Part shown: positions 33,053 to 42,843 of the stretch, in pieces
How positions within the stretch are numbered: position 1 is the stretch's first letter
How the letters are laid out: every line of letters starts with the position of its first letter
Assembly: GCF_964204865.1 (NCBI RefSeq)
Contig: NC_135259.1
Location: forward strand, 18,486,974-18,550,973
Origin: Styela clava
Taxonomy: Eukaryota > Chordata > Ascidiacea > Stolidobranchia > Styelidae
Length of the DNA: 64,000 bases
Direction of reading: 5' to 3'
Notes under the pieces: generated by a model
The model's database searches: none
What the model saw: the letters and a program-made list of their open reading frames with translations, nothing else
What the model was told of the DNA's origin: nothing
Made by a program: the position numbers and the translations under genes

Positions 33053-33408
33053 GCTATTTATCCAGCAAAGATCCTGTAAGTGTTCGTTTCGAAAAGCCAG
33101 AATATAAATGATGGTAGATTCACACTACAGTCTATATATACATATAGCGACTTAAGAATATGGTAGCAGAATAAATAAATTAGCTGCTTACAGAAGGCAG
33201 AAATACATAAAGTGTTTCAAATACTGACGTTGGAAACTTCATAACTATTAATTCAGTAGTGCTAAAATAAGTTAACAATTGTTAACGAAATGAAGTTAAC
33301 GAACTATTTCTCAAAAATAGTGGATTTCTCCCAAGGGAACACAACGAGAGAGAGAGAAAAAAATTACAATCTATTAATTTTGTAAAAATACAGTATAGAA
33401 CAAGATAA

Positions 33409-33500
33409 CGTCCCTGGGTGGGCTCGAACCACCAACCTTTCGGTAACCCTCACAATGTGAGATAACAGCCGAACGCGCTGACCAATTGCGCCACAGAGAC
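33409..33500 (-). tRNA. tRNA-Asn(GUU) with 18-nt intron, family II type
   Basis: Class description. Anticodon GTT, stems TTCGG/CCGAA and GTCTCTG/CAGGGAC perfect, A box TGGCGCAATTGG, B box GGTTCGAGCCC. The insert between 37 and 38 is TCTCACATTGTGAGGGTT, different in sequence from family I but of the same length. The body differs from family I at the D loop (AATTGG) and T loop (TTCGAGC). TATTTTTAC follows at about +20, a better terminator than family I Asn genes have. This is the cleanest of the five family II Asn loci. Confidence 0.87.
33445..33462 (-). other. Intron of tRNA-Asn, family II type
   Basis: 18 bases containing a perfect short hairpin, CUCAC-AUU-GUGAG, between A37 and A38. Confidence 0.75.
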
Positions 33501-33586
33501 GGACGGGTGTTAGGACATGTTAAGTTCAATATAATACAATTGAGCTATCAATTCTATTTGTTAATCTGTAACATAGGTTTGTAGTG

Positions 33587-33624
33587 ACACCCAGACGGCC
33601 CGGGTTCGATTCCCGGTCTGGGAA
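33587..33624 (+). pseudogene. tRNA-Glu 3' half fragment
   Basis: Equivalent of 644, with a perfect T arm and TCTGGGA, followed by TTTT. A B box without an A box. Confidence 0.75.
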
Positions 33625-33942
33625 CGTTTTGTCGAGCAAATTTCTGTCAGTTTTTCTTGCGAAACGCTAGGAAGTGAATGATGGAAGCTTTACACCACAG
33701 TCTATATACATAAAGCGACTATTAAGAATATGGTAGTGAAATAAATAAATTAGCTGCTTACAGAAAGCAGAAATACATAAAGAATTTTAAACTACATGGA
33801 TATTAATTTAGTGGTGCTAAAACAAGTTAACACCAATTCATTTTTAAAATATTTATCAGCCTAAGAATTCATATCCCATATGGTTCTAAAATAGGTTAAC
33901 ACTAATTCATTTTTAAAATATTTATCACCGTATGAATTCATT

Positions 33943-34014
33943 TCCCAGATGGTCTAGTGGTTAGGATTCCTGGCTTTCACCCTGGCGGCCCGGGTTCAAT
34001 TCCCGGTCTGGGAA
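33943..34014 (+). tRNA. tRNA-Glu(UUC), terminator deleted
   Basis: The 3' flank reads ACCTCCAGC where others have CCTTTTTATCCAGC, so the T run has been removed by a 6-7-base deletion. T29-T41 mismatch; T loop TTCAATT. Confidence 0.7.
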
Positions 34015-34224
34015 CCTCCAGCAAAGATCTGTCAGTGTTCGTTTCGAAACGCCAGAAAGTAAATGATGGAAGAAAGAATATGGTAGCAAAATGAATAAAT
34101 TAGCTTCTTACAGAAGGCAGAAATACATAAAGCGTTTTTAAACTACATGGATATTAATTCAGTGGTACTGAAATAAGTTTACACTAATTCATTTTTAAAA
34201 TACTTATCAGCCCAATAATTCATA

Positions 34225-34279
34225 TCCCAGATGGTCTAGGGGTTAGGATTCCTGGCTCTCACCCAGGCGGCCCGGGTTC
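34225..34279 (+). pseudogene. Truncated tRNA-Glu(CUC)
   Basis: The gene runs normally to CCCGGGTTC in the T arm and is then replaced by AAAAAAGAGTC of the single-copy insert. It lacks the T-loop remainder and 3' acceptor strand. Confidence 0.85.
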
Positions 34280-35508
34280 AAAAAAGAGTCAAATTTAAAA
34301 AGTCGTTGTCCTTGCGTTATGGTGTTATATGCTTATCTTTGCACTTAACGTATCGTTTCAATTCCATATTTTGCAAAAGACGTACCGACCGTTCCGTAAA
34401 TTTAGAAACGTCAAACTAGATTAGGCATATAAAATAAATTTCCCAGATTTTAAACTCCGCATTCTTGGTGACATGTCATTAGCCATTTTTTATATTACCA
34501 AACATGAAGTTGATTAAAAGTAAATGGTAAAATGACTTTTCGGCGTTTCAAGCACTTTGTATTAGCTCTTTAGTGATCTCTTCCATCCTTGGCCAAGTAA
34601 TGTTTCGAATATGTAAACATTTTACTCGACCATGCATGGTCGTTGAACCAAGAGTAGAACGTAAAATCAATCGTGAATTTCGTTGTAACAATGTACACGG
34701 ACTAGTTCACGAATTGTTGCGTCTATTATCATCGAAATTGATTACAATTGTTAAATTTTTAAGCATTTGGGCAGTAATAATTAAGCCCTAAGGCATGACA
34801 TAATCAAAGTCATTAAGTGAAGTGCTGAGTTTGCAAATTCCGTAAAGAAAATTGAGCATTACTCAGTAAGGATTGTAGCTATAATAACCATCGGGTGTTG
34901 TTTTGTTGAAAAAAAAAACGGTAAAACTTGAAGGAATTAGTTATAATTAGCGTCTGACTCTCCACTGGGCACAAAGGCCTAGAAATGCCTTTATTGCCAA
35001 TTTATTTAATCGCCATTTGAAATCAACATTCAGGATTCACGCAATGGTAAATTTGCTAGGTTTATCTATCTAATACTAAAATAACACGCACACCATAGAA
35101 AAGCATGAGGAACTCAATTATCATTTTATTAAATATCTGCATCTCGGTTACCCGTCACTTCACAAGCGGTGATAAGGAAGATCAAATCCAAGGCAGAGGA
35201 TAAAACTCTGAATTAATGTAATTTGATTTTGAAATCAGCCCTTAATTATTCACCAGCTGTTGCTGATGTAAACGCAAGGGTATACTAGAAATATGAAACT
35301 TCGATTTCTGGCGACCCCTTATTCTTGCAAAAAAAAAACGAAAAAAAAAGGAAAAGCGATAATGCAACGCATTTTTATTTCTAGTCAATGATTAGTTTTC
35401 AATATTTTTTTTTTAAAAAGTAAACAATTTTTAAAGCAATAACTAGAGCCGCAGCAAAGGTTGTTGAGAGCAGCATGAGGCTCTCAAACCCTAGTTTGAG
35501 AATCACTG
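34280..35508. mobile_element. Single-copy insert with one hAT-like terminus
   Basis: About 1.2 kb unlike anything else in the window. Its right end, read on the minus strand, starts CAGTGATTCTCAAACTAGGG, a typical hAT-type terminal sequence, at the exact point where family II sequence (CTATAGTCTATATA) resumes. No matching terminus is seen at the left, where it breaks into a tRNA-Glu, so the left end was probably lost. An open frame of 72 codons at 34573-34791 has no feature I recognise and I do not call it a gene. Poly-A-rich tracts lie near 35330 and 35410. Confidence 0.55.
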
Positions 35509-35674
35509 CTATAGTCTATATACATAGAGCATGGTAGCGAAATAAATAAATTAGCTACTTACAGAAGGCAGCAATACATAAAGAGTTTTAAACTACATTG
35601 ATATTAATTCAGTGGTGCTAAAATAAGTTAACACCAATTCATTTTTTAAATATTCATCAGCGTATGAATTCATA

Positions 35675-35746
35675 TCCCAGATGGTCCAGGGGTTAGGATT
35701 CCTGGCTTTCACCCAGGCGACACGGGTTCGATTCCCGGTCTGGGGA
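35675..35746 (+). tRNA. tRNA-Glu(UUC), family II
   Basis: Discriminator-side change TGGGGA, CGACACGGG in the T stem. A box TGGTCCAGGGG. Moderate decay. Confidence 0.65.
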
Positions 35747-35998
35747 CCTTTTTGTCCAGCAAAGATCTGTCGGTTTTTGTTGCGAAACAATAGAAAATGA
35801 ATGATGGAAGCTCTTTACACTACAGTCTATATATAGAGAGCGACTATTGGGAATATTGGTGCGAAATAAATAAATTAGCTGCTTACAGAAGTCAGAAATA
35901 CATAAAGAATTTAAAACTACATGGGTACTATTTCAGTGGTACTGAAATTAGTTAACACTAATTCATTTTTAAAATATTTATCAGCCTATGAATTCATA

Positions 35999-36070
35999 TC
36001 CCAGATGATCTAGGGGTTAGGATTCCTGGCTCTCACCCAGGCGGCCCGGGTTCAATTCCCGGTCTGGGAA
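35999..36070 (+). tRNA. tRNA-Glu(CUC), family II
   Basis: G10 is A (ATGATCTAGG) and T loop TTCAATT; stems otherwise pair. Confidence 0.72.
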
Positions 36071-36222
36071 CCATTTTAATCCAGAAAAGATCTGAAAGTT
36101 TTTGTTGCAAAACTCTAGGAAATGAATGATGGAAGCTCTACATTAAAGTCTATATACATAGAGCGATTATTAAGAATATGGTAGCAAAATAAATGAATTA
36201 GCTACTTACTAAATTAGCTACT

Positions 36223-36236
36223 TCCCGGTCTGGGAA
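36223..36236 (+). pseudogene. tRNA-Glu 3' end remnant
   Basis: TCCCGGTCTGGGAA then CCTTTTT, preceded by spacer. Same scar as 1841 and 42663. Confidence 0.6.
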
Positions 36237-36404
36237 CCTTTTTGTCGAGCAAATATCTTTCAGTATTTGTTGCGAAGCGATAGGAAGTGAATGATGGAAG
36301 CTTTACACCACAGTCTTTGTACATAAGGCGATATTAGTTCAGTGGTACTGAAATGAGTAAACACCAATTCATTTTTAAAATATTTATCAGCTTAATAATT
36401 CATA

Positions 36405-36476
36405 TCCCAGATGGTCTAGGGGTTAGGATTCCTGGCCCTCACTCAGGCGGCCCGGGTTCGATTCCCGGTCTGGGAA
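36405..36476 (+). tRNA. tRNA-Glu(CUC), U33 lost
   Basis: Loop CCCTCAC has C at position 33. Anticodon CTC. C39 is T opposite G31 (G-U). T arm and acceptor perfect. Confidence 0.72.
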
Positions 36477-36673
36477 CATTTTTATCCAGCAAAGATCTGT
36501 CAATTTTTGTTGCGAAACTCTATTAAATGAATATGGGAGCTTTACACTATAGTCTATATACAGAATGCAGAAATACATAAAGTGTTTTAAACTACATTGA
36601 TATTAATTCAGTGGTGCTAAAATAAGTTAACACCTATTCATTTTTAAAATATTTATCAGCGTATGAATTCGTA

Positions 36674-36745
36674 TCCCAGATGGTCTAGGGGTTAGGATTC
36701 CTGGCTTTCACCCAGGCGGCCCGGGTTCGATTCCCGGTCTGGGAA
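36674..36745 (+). tRNA. tRNA-Glu(UUC), family II consensus copy
   Basis: Same 72-base sequence as the family I consensus at 6621, so the two families share one mature Glu tRNA although their spacers differ. TTTTT follows three bases after the gene. Upstream, AATATTTATCAG lies about 20-30 bases before the gene, an AT-rich element kept across family II. Confidence 0.95.
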
Positions 36746-36747
36746 CC

Positions 36748-36752
36748 TTTTT
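36748..36752 (+). terminator. Pol III T-run terminator, family II
   Basis: TTTTT in the conserved context CCTTTTTATCCAGC. Confidence 0.8.
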
Positions 36753-36960
36753 ATCCAGCAAATACCTGTCAGTGTTCGTTTCGAAACGCCAGAAATTAAA
36801 TGATGGAAGAAAGAATATGGTAGCAAAATAAACAAATTAGCTTCTTACAGAAGGCAGAAATACATAAAGCGTTTTAAATTACATTGATATTAATTCAGTT
36901 GTGCTAAAATAAGTTAACACCTATTCATTTTTAAAATATTTATCAGCGTATGAATTCGTG

Positions 36961-37032
36961 TCCCAGATGGTCTAGGGGTTAGGATTCCTGGCTTTCACCC
37001 AGGCGGCCCGGGTTCGATTCCCGGTCTGGGAA
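36961..37032 (+). tRNA. tRNA-Glu(UUC), consensus
   Basis: Perfect consensus with TTTTT; 287 bp after the previous consensus copy. Confidence 0.95.
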
Positions 37033-37336
37033 CCTTTTTATCCAGCAAAGATCTGTCAGTGTTCGTTTCGAAACGCCAGAAAGTAAATGATGGAAGAAAG
37101 AATATGGTAGCAAAATAAATAAATTATCTGCTTACAGAATGCATAAATACATATGAAAGCTTTACACTACAGGCTATATTCATAAAGCGACTTAAAAATA
37201 AGGTAGCAAAACTGGAACGTTTCGGGTGGGCCATTAGTGACATTTTATTTGATGATGCACGGATATTAATTCAGTGGTGCTAAAATATTTTAACAGTAAT
37301 TCATTTTTAAAATAGGTATTAGCTTATGAATTCATA

Positions 37337-37407
37337 TCTCAGATGGTCTAAGGGTTAGGATTCCTGGCTTTTACCCATGCGGCCCGAATTCGATTCCCGG
37401 TCCGGAA
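37337..37407 (+). pseudogene. tRNA-Glu-derived pseudogene with UUU anticodon
   Basis: Loop CTTTTAC, short 3' acceptor strand. Match to the copy at 40. Confidence 0.73.
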
Positions 37408-37760
37408 CGTTTTATCCAGCAAAGATCCTGTAAGTGTTCGTTTCGAAAAGCCAGAATATAAATGATGGTAGCTTCACACTACAGTTTATATACATATAGC
37501 GACTTAAGAATATGGTAGCAGAATAAATAAATTAGCTGCTCACAGAAGGCAGAAATACATAAAGTGTTTTAAATACTGACGTTGGCAACTACATAAATAT
37601 TAATTCAGTAGTGCTAAAATAAGTTAACAATTGTTAACGAAGTGAAGTTAACGAACTATTTCTCAAAAATAGTGGATTTCTCCCAAGGGAACACAACGAG
37701 AGAGAGAGAAAAAAATTACAATCTTTTAATTTTGTAAAAATACAGTATAGAACAAGTCAA

Positions 37761-37852
37761 CGTCCCTGGGTGAGCTCGAACAACCAACCTTTCGGTAACC
37801 CTCACATTGTGAGATAACAGCCGAACGCACTGACCAATTGCGCCACAGAGAC
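37761..37852 (-). tRNA. tRNA-Asn(GUU) with intron, family II
   Basis: Anticodon and intron site normal; intron TCTCACAATGTGAGGGTT, hairpin kept. The T stem has a change (GGTTGTTCGAGCTC). Confidence 0.75.
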
Positions 37853-37939
37853 GGACGGGAGTTAGGACATGTTAAGTTGCAATATAATACAATTGAGCTT
37901 TCAATTCTATTTTTTAATCTGTAACATAGGTTTGTAGTG

Positions 37940-37977
37940 ACACCCAGACGGCCCGGGTTCGATTCTCGGTCTTTGAA
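37940..37977 (+). pseudogene. tRNA-Glu 3' half fragment
   Basis: 3' half with TTCGATTCTCGG and TCTTTGA; TTTTT follows. Confidence 0.72.
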
Positions 37978-38269
37978 CGTTTTTGTCGAGCAAATTTCTG
38001 TCAGTTTTTCTTGCGAAACGCTAGGAAGGGAATGATGGAAGCTTTACACCACAGTCTATATATATAAAGCGATTATTGAGAATATGGTAGCGAAATAAAT
38101 GAATTAGCTACTTACAGAAGGCAGAATACATAAAGCGTTTTAAACTACTAGGATATTAATTCAGTGGTGCTAAAATAAGTTAACACCAATTCATTTTAAA
38201 ATATTTATGTTAGTAAAATAGGTTAATACTAATTAATTTTTAAAATAATTATCAGCGTATGAATTCATA

Positions 38270-38341
38270 TCCCAGAAGGTCGAGGGGTTAGAATTCCTGG
38301 ATTTCACCCAGGCGGCCCGGATTCGATTCCCGGTCTGGGAA
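38270..38341 (+). pseudogene. tRNA-Glu(UUC)-like, A box altered
   Basis: AAGGTCGAGGGG replaces TGGTCTAGGGG; A32 in the loop; T arm CCGGATTCGATTCC. Related to 26127. Confidence 0.65.
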
Positions 38342-38578
38342 CCTTTTTATCCAGCAAAGATCCTGTCAGTGTTCGTTTCGAAAAGCCAGAAAGTAAATGA
38401 TGAAAGTTTCACCTCACAGTCTATATGCATAAAGCGACTAAAGAATATGGTAGCAAAATAAATAAATTAGCTGCTTACAGAATGCAGAAATACATAAAGT
38501 GTTTTAAACTAAAAGGATATTAACTGAGTGGTGCAAAAATAAGTAAAACACCAATTCATTTTTAAAATATTTATCAAC

Positions 38579-38641
38579 GGTTAGGGGTTAGGATTCCTGG
38601 CTTTCACCCAGGCGGCCCGGTTTCGATTCCCGGTTTGGGAA
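38579..38641 (+). pseudogene. tRNA-Glu(UUC), 5' truncated
   Basis: The first nine or so bases are gone: spacer runs into GGTTAGGGGTTAGG. The anticodon and T arms are present; no acceptor stem can form. Confidence 0.75.
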
Positions 38642-38857
38642 CATTTTTATCCAGCAAAGATCTGTCAGTGTTCGTTTCGAAACGCCAGAAAGTAAATGAT
38701 GGAAGAAAGAATAAGGTAGCAAAATGAATAAATTAGCTGCTTACAGAAGGCAGAAATACATAAAGCGTTTTTAAACTACATGGATATTAATTCAGAGGTA
38801 CTGAAATAAGTTAACACTAATTCATTTTTAAAATACTTATCAGCCTAATAATTCATA

Positions 38858-38929
38858 TCCCAGATGGTCTAGGGGTTAGGATTCCTGGCTCTCACCCAGG
38901 CGGCCCGGGTCCGATTCCCGGTCTGGGAA
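38858..38929 (+). tRNA. tRNA-Glu(CUC), T55 changed
   Basis: B box GGTCCGATTCC: T55 is C. Stems perfect, TTTTT after. Confidence 0.72.
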
Positions 38930-39126
38930 CATTTTTATCCAGCAAAGATCTGTCAATTTTGGTTGCGATACTTTATTAAATGAATATGGAAGCTTTACAC
39001 TATAGTCTATATACAGAAGGCAGAAATACATAAAGCGTTTTAAATTACATTGATATTAATTCAGTTATGCTAAAATAAGTTAACACCTATTCATTTTTAA
39101 AATATTTATCAGCGTATGAATTCGTG

Positions 39127-39198
39127 TCCCAGATGGTCTAGGGGTTAGGATTCCTGGCTTTCACCCAGGCGGCCCGGGTTTGATTCCCGGTCTGGGAA
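39127..39198 (+). tRNA. tRNA-Glu(UUC), C56 changed
   Basis: T loop TTTGATT (C56 to T). Otherwise consensus with TTTTT. Confidence 0.72.
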
Positions 39199-39509
39199 CC
39201 TTTTTATCCAGCAAAGATCTGTCAGTGTTCGTTTCGAAACGCCAGAAAGTAAATGATGGAAGAAAGAATATGGTAGCAAAATAAATAAATTATCTGCTTA
39301 CAGAATGCATAAAAACATATGAAAGCTTTACACTACAGGCTATATTCATAAAGCGACTTAAAAATAAGGTAGCAAAACTGGAACGTTTCGAGTGGGCCAT
39401 TAGTGACATTTCATTTGATGATGAAACTTGCACGGATATTAATTCAGTGGTGCTAAAATATTTTAACAGTAATTCATTTTTAAAATAGGTATTAGCTTAT
39501 GAATTCTTA

Positions 39510-39580
39510 TCTCAGATGGAATAAGGGTTAGGATTCCTGGCTTTTACCCATGCGGCCCGGATTCGATTCCCGGTCCGGAA
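39510..39580 (+). pseudogene. tRNA-Glu-derived pseudogene with UUU anticodon
   Basis: Loop CTTTTAC; D arm GGAATAAGGG; short 3' strand TCCGGA; TTTTT follows. Confidence 0.73.
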
Positions 39581-39934
39581 CCTTTTTATCCAGCAAAGAT
39601 CCTGTAAGTGTTCGTTTCGAAAAGCCAGAATATAAATGATGGTAGCTTCACACTACAGTCTATATACATATAGCGACTTAAGAATATGGTAGCAGAATAA
39701 ATAAATTAGCTGCTTACAGAAGGCAGAAATACATAAAGTGTTTCAAATACTAACGTTGGAAACTTGATAAATATTAATTCAGTAGTGCTAAAATAAGTTA
39801 ACAATTGTTAACGAAATGAAGTTAACGAACTCTTTCTCAAAAATAGTGGATTTTTCCCAAGGGAACACAACGAGAGAGAGAGAAAAAAATTACAATCTAT
39901 TATTTTTGTAAAAATACAGTATGGAACAAGATAA

Positions 39935-40026
39935 CGTCCGCGGGTGGGCTCGAACCACCAACCTTTCGGTAACCCTCACAATATGAGATAACAGTCGAAC
40001 GCGCTGACCAATTGCGCCACAGAGAC
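39935..40026 (-). pseudogene. tRNA-Asn(GUU)-like with intron, family II
   Basis: The 3' acceptor strand reads CGCGGAC, breaking a pair, and A31 faces C39. Intron TCTCATATTGTGAGGGTT. Confidence 0.68.
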
Positions 40027-40113
40027 GGACGGGAGATAGGACATGTTAAGTTGCGATATAATACAATTGAGCTATCAATTCTATTTGTTAAACTGTAACA
40101 TAGGTTTGTAGTG

Positions 40114-40151
40114 ACACCCAGACGGCCCGGGTTCGATTCCCGGTCTGGGAA
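40114..40151 (+). pseudogene. tRNA-Glu 3' half fragment
   Basis: Same as 33587; the following T run is broken (GTCTTTG). Confidence 0.72.
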
Positions 40152-40537
40152 CGTCTTTGTCGAGAAAGTTTCTGTCAGTTTTTCTTGCGAAACGCTAGGA
40201 AGTGAATGATGGAAGCTTTACACCACAGTATATATACATAAAGCGACTATTAAGAATATAGTAGTGGAATAAATAAATTAGCTGCTTACAGAAGGCAGAA
40301 ATACATAAAGAATTTTAAACTACATGGATATTAATTTAGTGGTGCTAAAATAAGTTAACACCAATTCATTTTAAAATATTTATCAGCTTAAGAACTATAT
40401 CCCATATGGTACTAAGATATGTAAACAATAATTCATTTTAAAAATATTTATCAGCCTAAAAATTCATATCCCAGATGGTACTAAAATAAGTTAACACTAA
40501 TTCATTTTTAAAATATTCATCAGCGTATGAATTGATA

Positions 40538-40609
40538 ACCCAGATGGTCTATGGGTTAGGATTGCTGGCTTTCACCCAGGCGGCCCGGGTTCGATTCCCG
40601 GTCTGGGAA
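40538..40609 (+). tRNA. tRNA-Glu(UUC), family II
   Basis: T1 is A opposite A72; D loop ATGGGTT; GCTGG in the anticodon stem leaves G27 opposite G43. T arm perfect. Confidence 0.65.
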
Positions 40610-40858
40610 CCTTTTTATCCAGCAATAATATGTTCAGTTTTTGTTGCGAAACTCTAGAAAATGAATGATGAAAGCTTTACACTACAGGCTATATTCATAA
40701 AGCGACTTAAAAATAATGTAGCAAAACTGGAACATTTCGAGTGGGTCATTAGTGTCATTTTAATTGATGATGAAACTTGCACGGATATTAATTCAGTGGT
40801 GCTAAAAAAAGAAAACACTTATTCATTTTTATTATATTTTTCAGTGTGTGAACCCATA

Positions 40859-40930
40859 TCCCAGATGATCTAAGGGTTAGAATTCCTGGCTTTCACCCAG
40901 GCGGCCCGGGTTCGATTCCCGGTCTGGGAA
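40859..40930 (+). tRNA. tRNA-Glu(UUC), family II
   Basis: G10 to A, TAAGGGTTAGAATT in the D arm; anticodon, T and acceptor stems perfect. Takes the place of the UUU copy before the Asn gene at 41286. Confidence 0.75.
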
Positions 40931-41285
40931 CCTTTTTGTCCAGCATAGATCTGTCGTTTTTTGTTGCGAAACGCTTGGAAGTGAACGATGGAAGCTTTAC
41001 ACTACAGTCTATATACATATAGTGACTTAAGAATATGGTAGGAAAATAAATAAATTAGCTGCTTACAGAAGGCAGAAATACATAAAGTGTTTCAAATACT
41101 GACGTTGGAAACTACATAAATATTAATTCAGTAGTGCTAAAATAAGTTAACGATTGTTAACGAAGTGAAGTTAACGAACTATTTCTCAAAAAATAGTGGA
41201 TTTCTCCCGAGGGAACACAACGAGAGAGAGAGAAAAAAATTTCAATCTATTAATTTTGTAAAAAATACAGTATAGAACAAGATAA

Positions 41286-41377
41286 CGTCCCTGGGTGGGC
41301 TCGAACCACCGACCTTTCGGTAACCCTCACTATGTGAGATAACAGCTGTACGCGCTGACCAATTGCGCCACAGAGAC
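41286..41377 (-). pseudogene. tRNA-Asn(GUU)-like with intron, broken anticodon stem
   Basis: The 5' anticodon strand is TACAG instead of TTCGG, losing several pairs. Intron TCTCACATAGTGAGGGTT. Confidence 0.7.
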
Positions 41378-41445
41378 GGACGAGAGCTAGGACATGTTAA
41401 GTTGCAATATAATACAAGTGAGCTATCAATTCTGTTTGTTAATCT

Positions 41446-41503
41446 GGGGTTAGAATTCCTGGCTTTCACCCAGGCTGCCCGGGTTCGATTCCCGGCCTGG
41501 GAA
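41446..41503 (+). pseudogene. tRNA-Glu(UUC), 5' truncated
   Basis: Begins at GGGGTTAG; the 5' acceptor strand and half of the D arm are missing. T arm and TTTTT present. Confidence 0.75.
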
Positions 41504-41797
41504 CCTTTTTATCCAGCAATAATCTGGTCAGTTTCTGTTGCAAAATTCTAGTAAATGAATAATGGAAGCTATACACTATAGTCTATATAAATAGAGCGAC
41601 TATTAAGAATATGGTTGCGAAATAAATGAATTAGCTACTTACAGAAGGCAGAAATACATAAATCGTTTTAAGCTACCAGGATATTAATTCAGTGGTGCTA
41701 ACATAAGCTAACACCAATTCATTTATAAAATATTTATGTAGTAAAATAGGTTAACACTAATTCATTTTTAAAATATTTATCAGCGTATAAATTCATA

Positions 41798-41869
41798 TTC
41801 CAGATGGTCTCGGGGTTAGGATTCCTGGCTTTCACTCAGGCGGCCCGGGTTCGATTTCTGGTCTGGGAA
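41798..41869 (+). tRNA. tRNA-Glu(UUC), family II
   Basis: Sister of 975. The T stem 3' side is TTCTGG, so two pairs weaken. Confidence 0.65.
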
Positions 41870-42118
41870 CCTTTTCATTCAGCAAAGATCCTGTCAGTGT
41901 TCGATTCGAAAAGCCAGAAAGTAAAAAATGGAAGTTTCACCTTACAGTCTATATGCATAAAGCGACTAAAGAATATGGTAGCAAAATAAATAAATTAGCT
42001 GCTTACAGAAAGCAGAAATACATAAAGCGTTTTAAACTACATGGATATTAATTCAGTGGTACTAAAATAAGTTAACACAAATTCATTTTTAAAATATTTA
42101 TCAGCGTGTGAATTCATA

Positions 42119-42190
42119 TTCCAGATGGTCTAGGGGTTATGATTCCTGGCTTTCACCCAGGCGACCCGGGTTCGGTTCCCGGTCTGGTAA
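42119..42190 (+). tRNA. tRNA-Glu(UUC), acceptor mismatch
   Basis: Sister of 1296 (TCTGGTA) with A58 changed to G (TTCGGTT). Likely weak. Confidence 0.6.
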
Positions 42191-42438
42191 TCTTTTTATC
42201 CAGCAAAGATCTGTCAGTGTTCGTTTCGAAACGCCAGAAAGTAAATGATGGAAGTTTCACCTTACGGTCTATATGCATAAAGCGACTAGAGAATATGGTA
42301 GCAAAATAAATAAATTAGCTGCTTACTGAAGGCAGAAATACATAAAGCGTTTAAAACTACATGAATATTAATTCAGGGGTACTGAAATAAGTTAACACTA
42401 CTTTATTTTCAAAATATTTATCAGCCTATAAATTCATA

Positions 42439-42510
42439 TCCCAGATCGTCTAGGGGTTAGGATTCCTGGCTCTCACCCAGGCGGCCCGGGTTCGATTCCC
42501 GGTCTGGGAA
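42439..42510 (+). tRNA. tRNA-Glu(CUC), family II
   Basis: Anticodon CTC; TCGTCTAGGGG A box; all stems perfect; CCATTTTTATCC follows. Confidence 0.87.
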
Positions 42511-42662
42511 CCATTTTTATCCAGCAAAGATCTGAAAGTTTTTGTTGCGAAACTCTAGGAAATGAATGATGGAAGCTTTACATTATAGTCTATATACATA
42601 GAGCCCCTATTAAGAATATGGTAGCAAAATAAATGAATTAGCTACTTACTGAATTAGCTACT

Positions 42663-42676
42663 TCCCGGTCTGGGAA
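42663..42676 (+). pseudogene. tRNA-Glu 3' end remnant
   Basis: TCCCGGTCTGGGAA then CCTTTTT, as at 36223. Confidence 0.6.
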
Positions 42677-42843
42677 CCTTTTTGTCGAGCGAATATCTTT
42701 CAGTTTTTGTTGTGAAACGATAGGAAGTGAATAATGGAAGCTTTACACCACAGTCTTTGTACATAAATCTATATTAGTTCAGTGGTACTGAAATAAGTTA
42801 ACACCAATTCATTTTAATATATTTATCAGCTTAATAATTCATA

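Larger units (their letters stand above)
25196..34279. repeat. Family II tRNA-Glu repeat block, middle
   Basis: About 25 Glu loci at roughly 290-460-bp spacing. It contains a 3,310-bp tandem duplication and one UUU-Glu/Asn/3' fragment group (32982-33624). Several spacers hold only the first ten or so bases of a tRNA-Glu (TCCCAGATGG then TACTAAAATA, for example at 25691, 28208, 29001 and 31518), which are deletion scars. The block ends inside a tRNA-Glu. Confidence 0.85.

Noticed and set aside
25196-34279. CRISPR-like regular repeats
   Set aside because: Repeats are hundreds of bases long and contain tRNA genes; no short direct repeats with unique spacers.
34573-34791. 72-codon open frame in the single-copy insert
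   Set aside because: No recognised domain, no start context or neighbouring exons; chance length in AT-rich sequence.
41210-41240. GAGAGAGA tract upstream of family II Asn genes as a regulatory site
   Set aside because: A short simple repeat with no further support; noted only as a unit marker.
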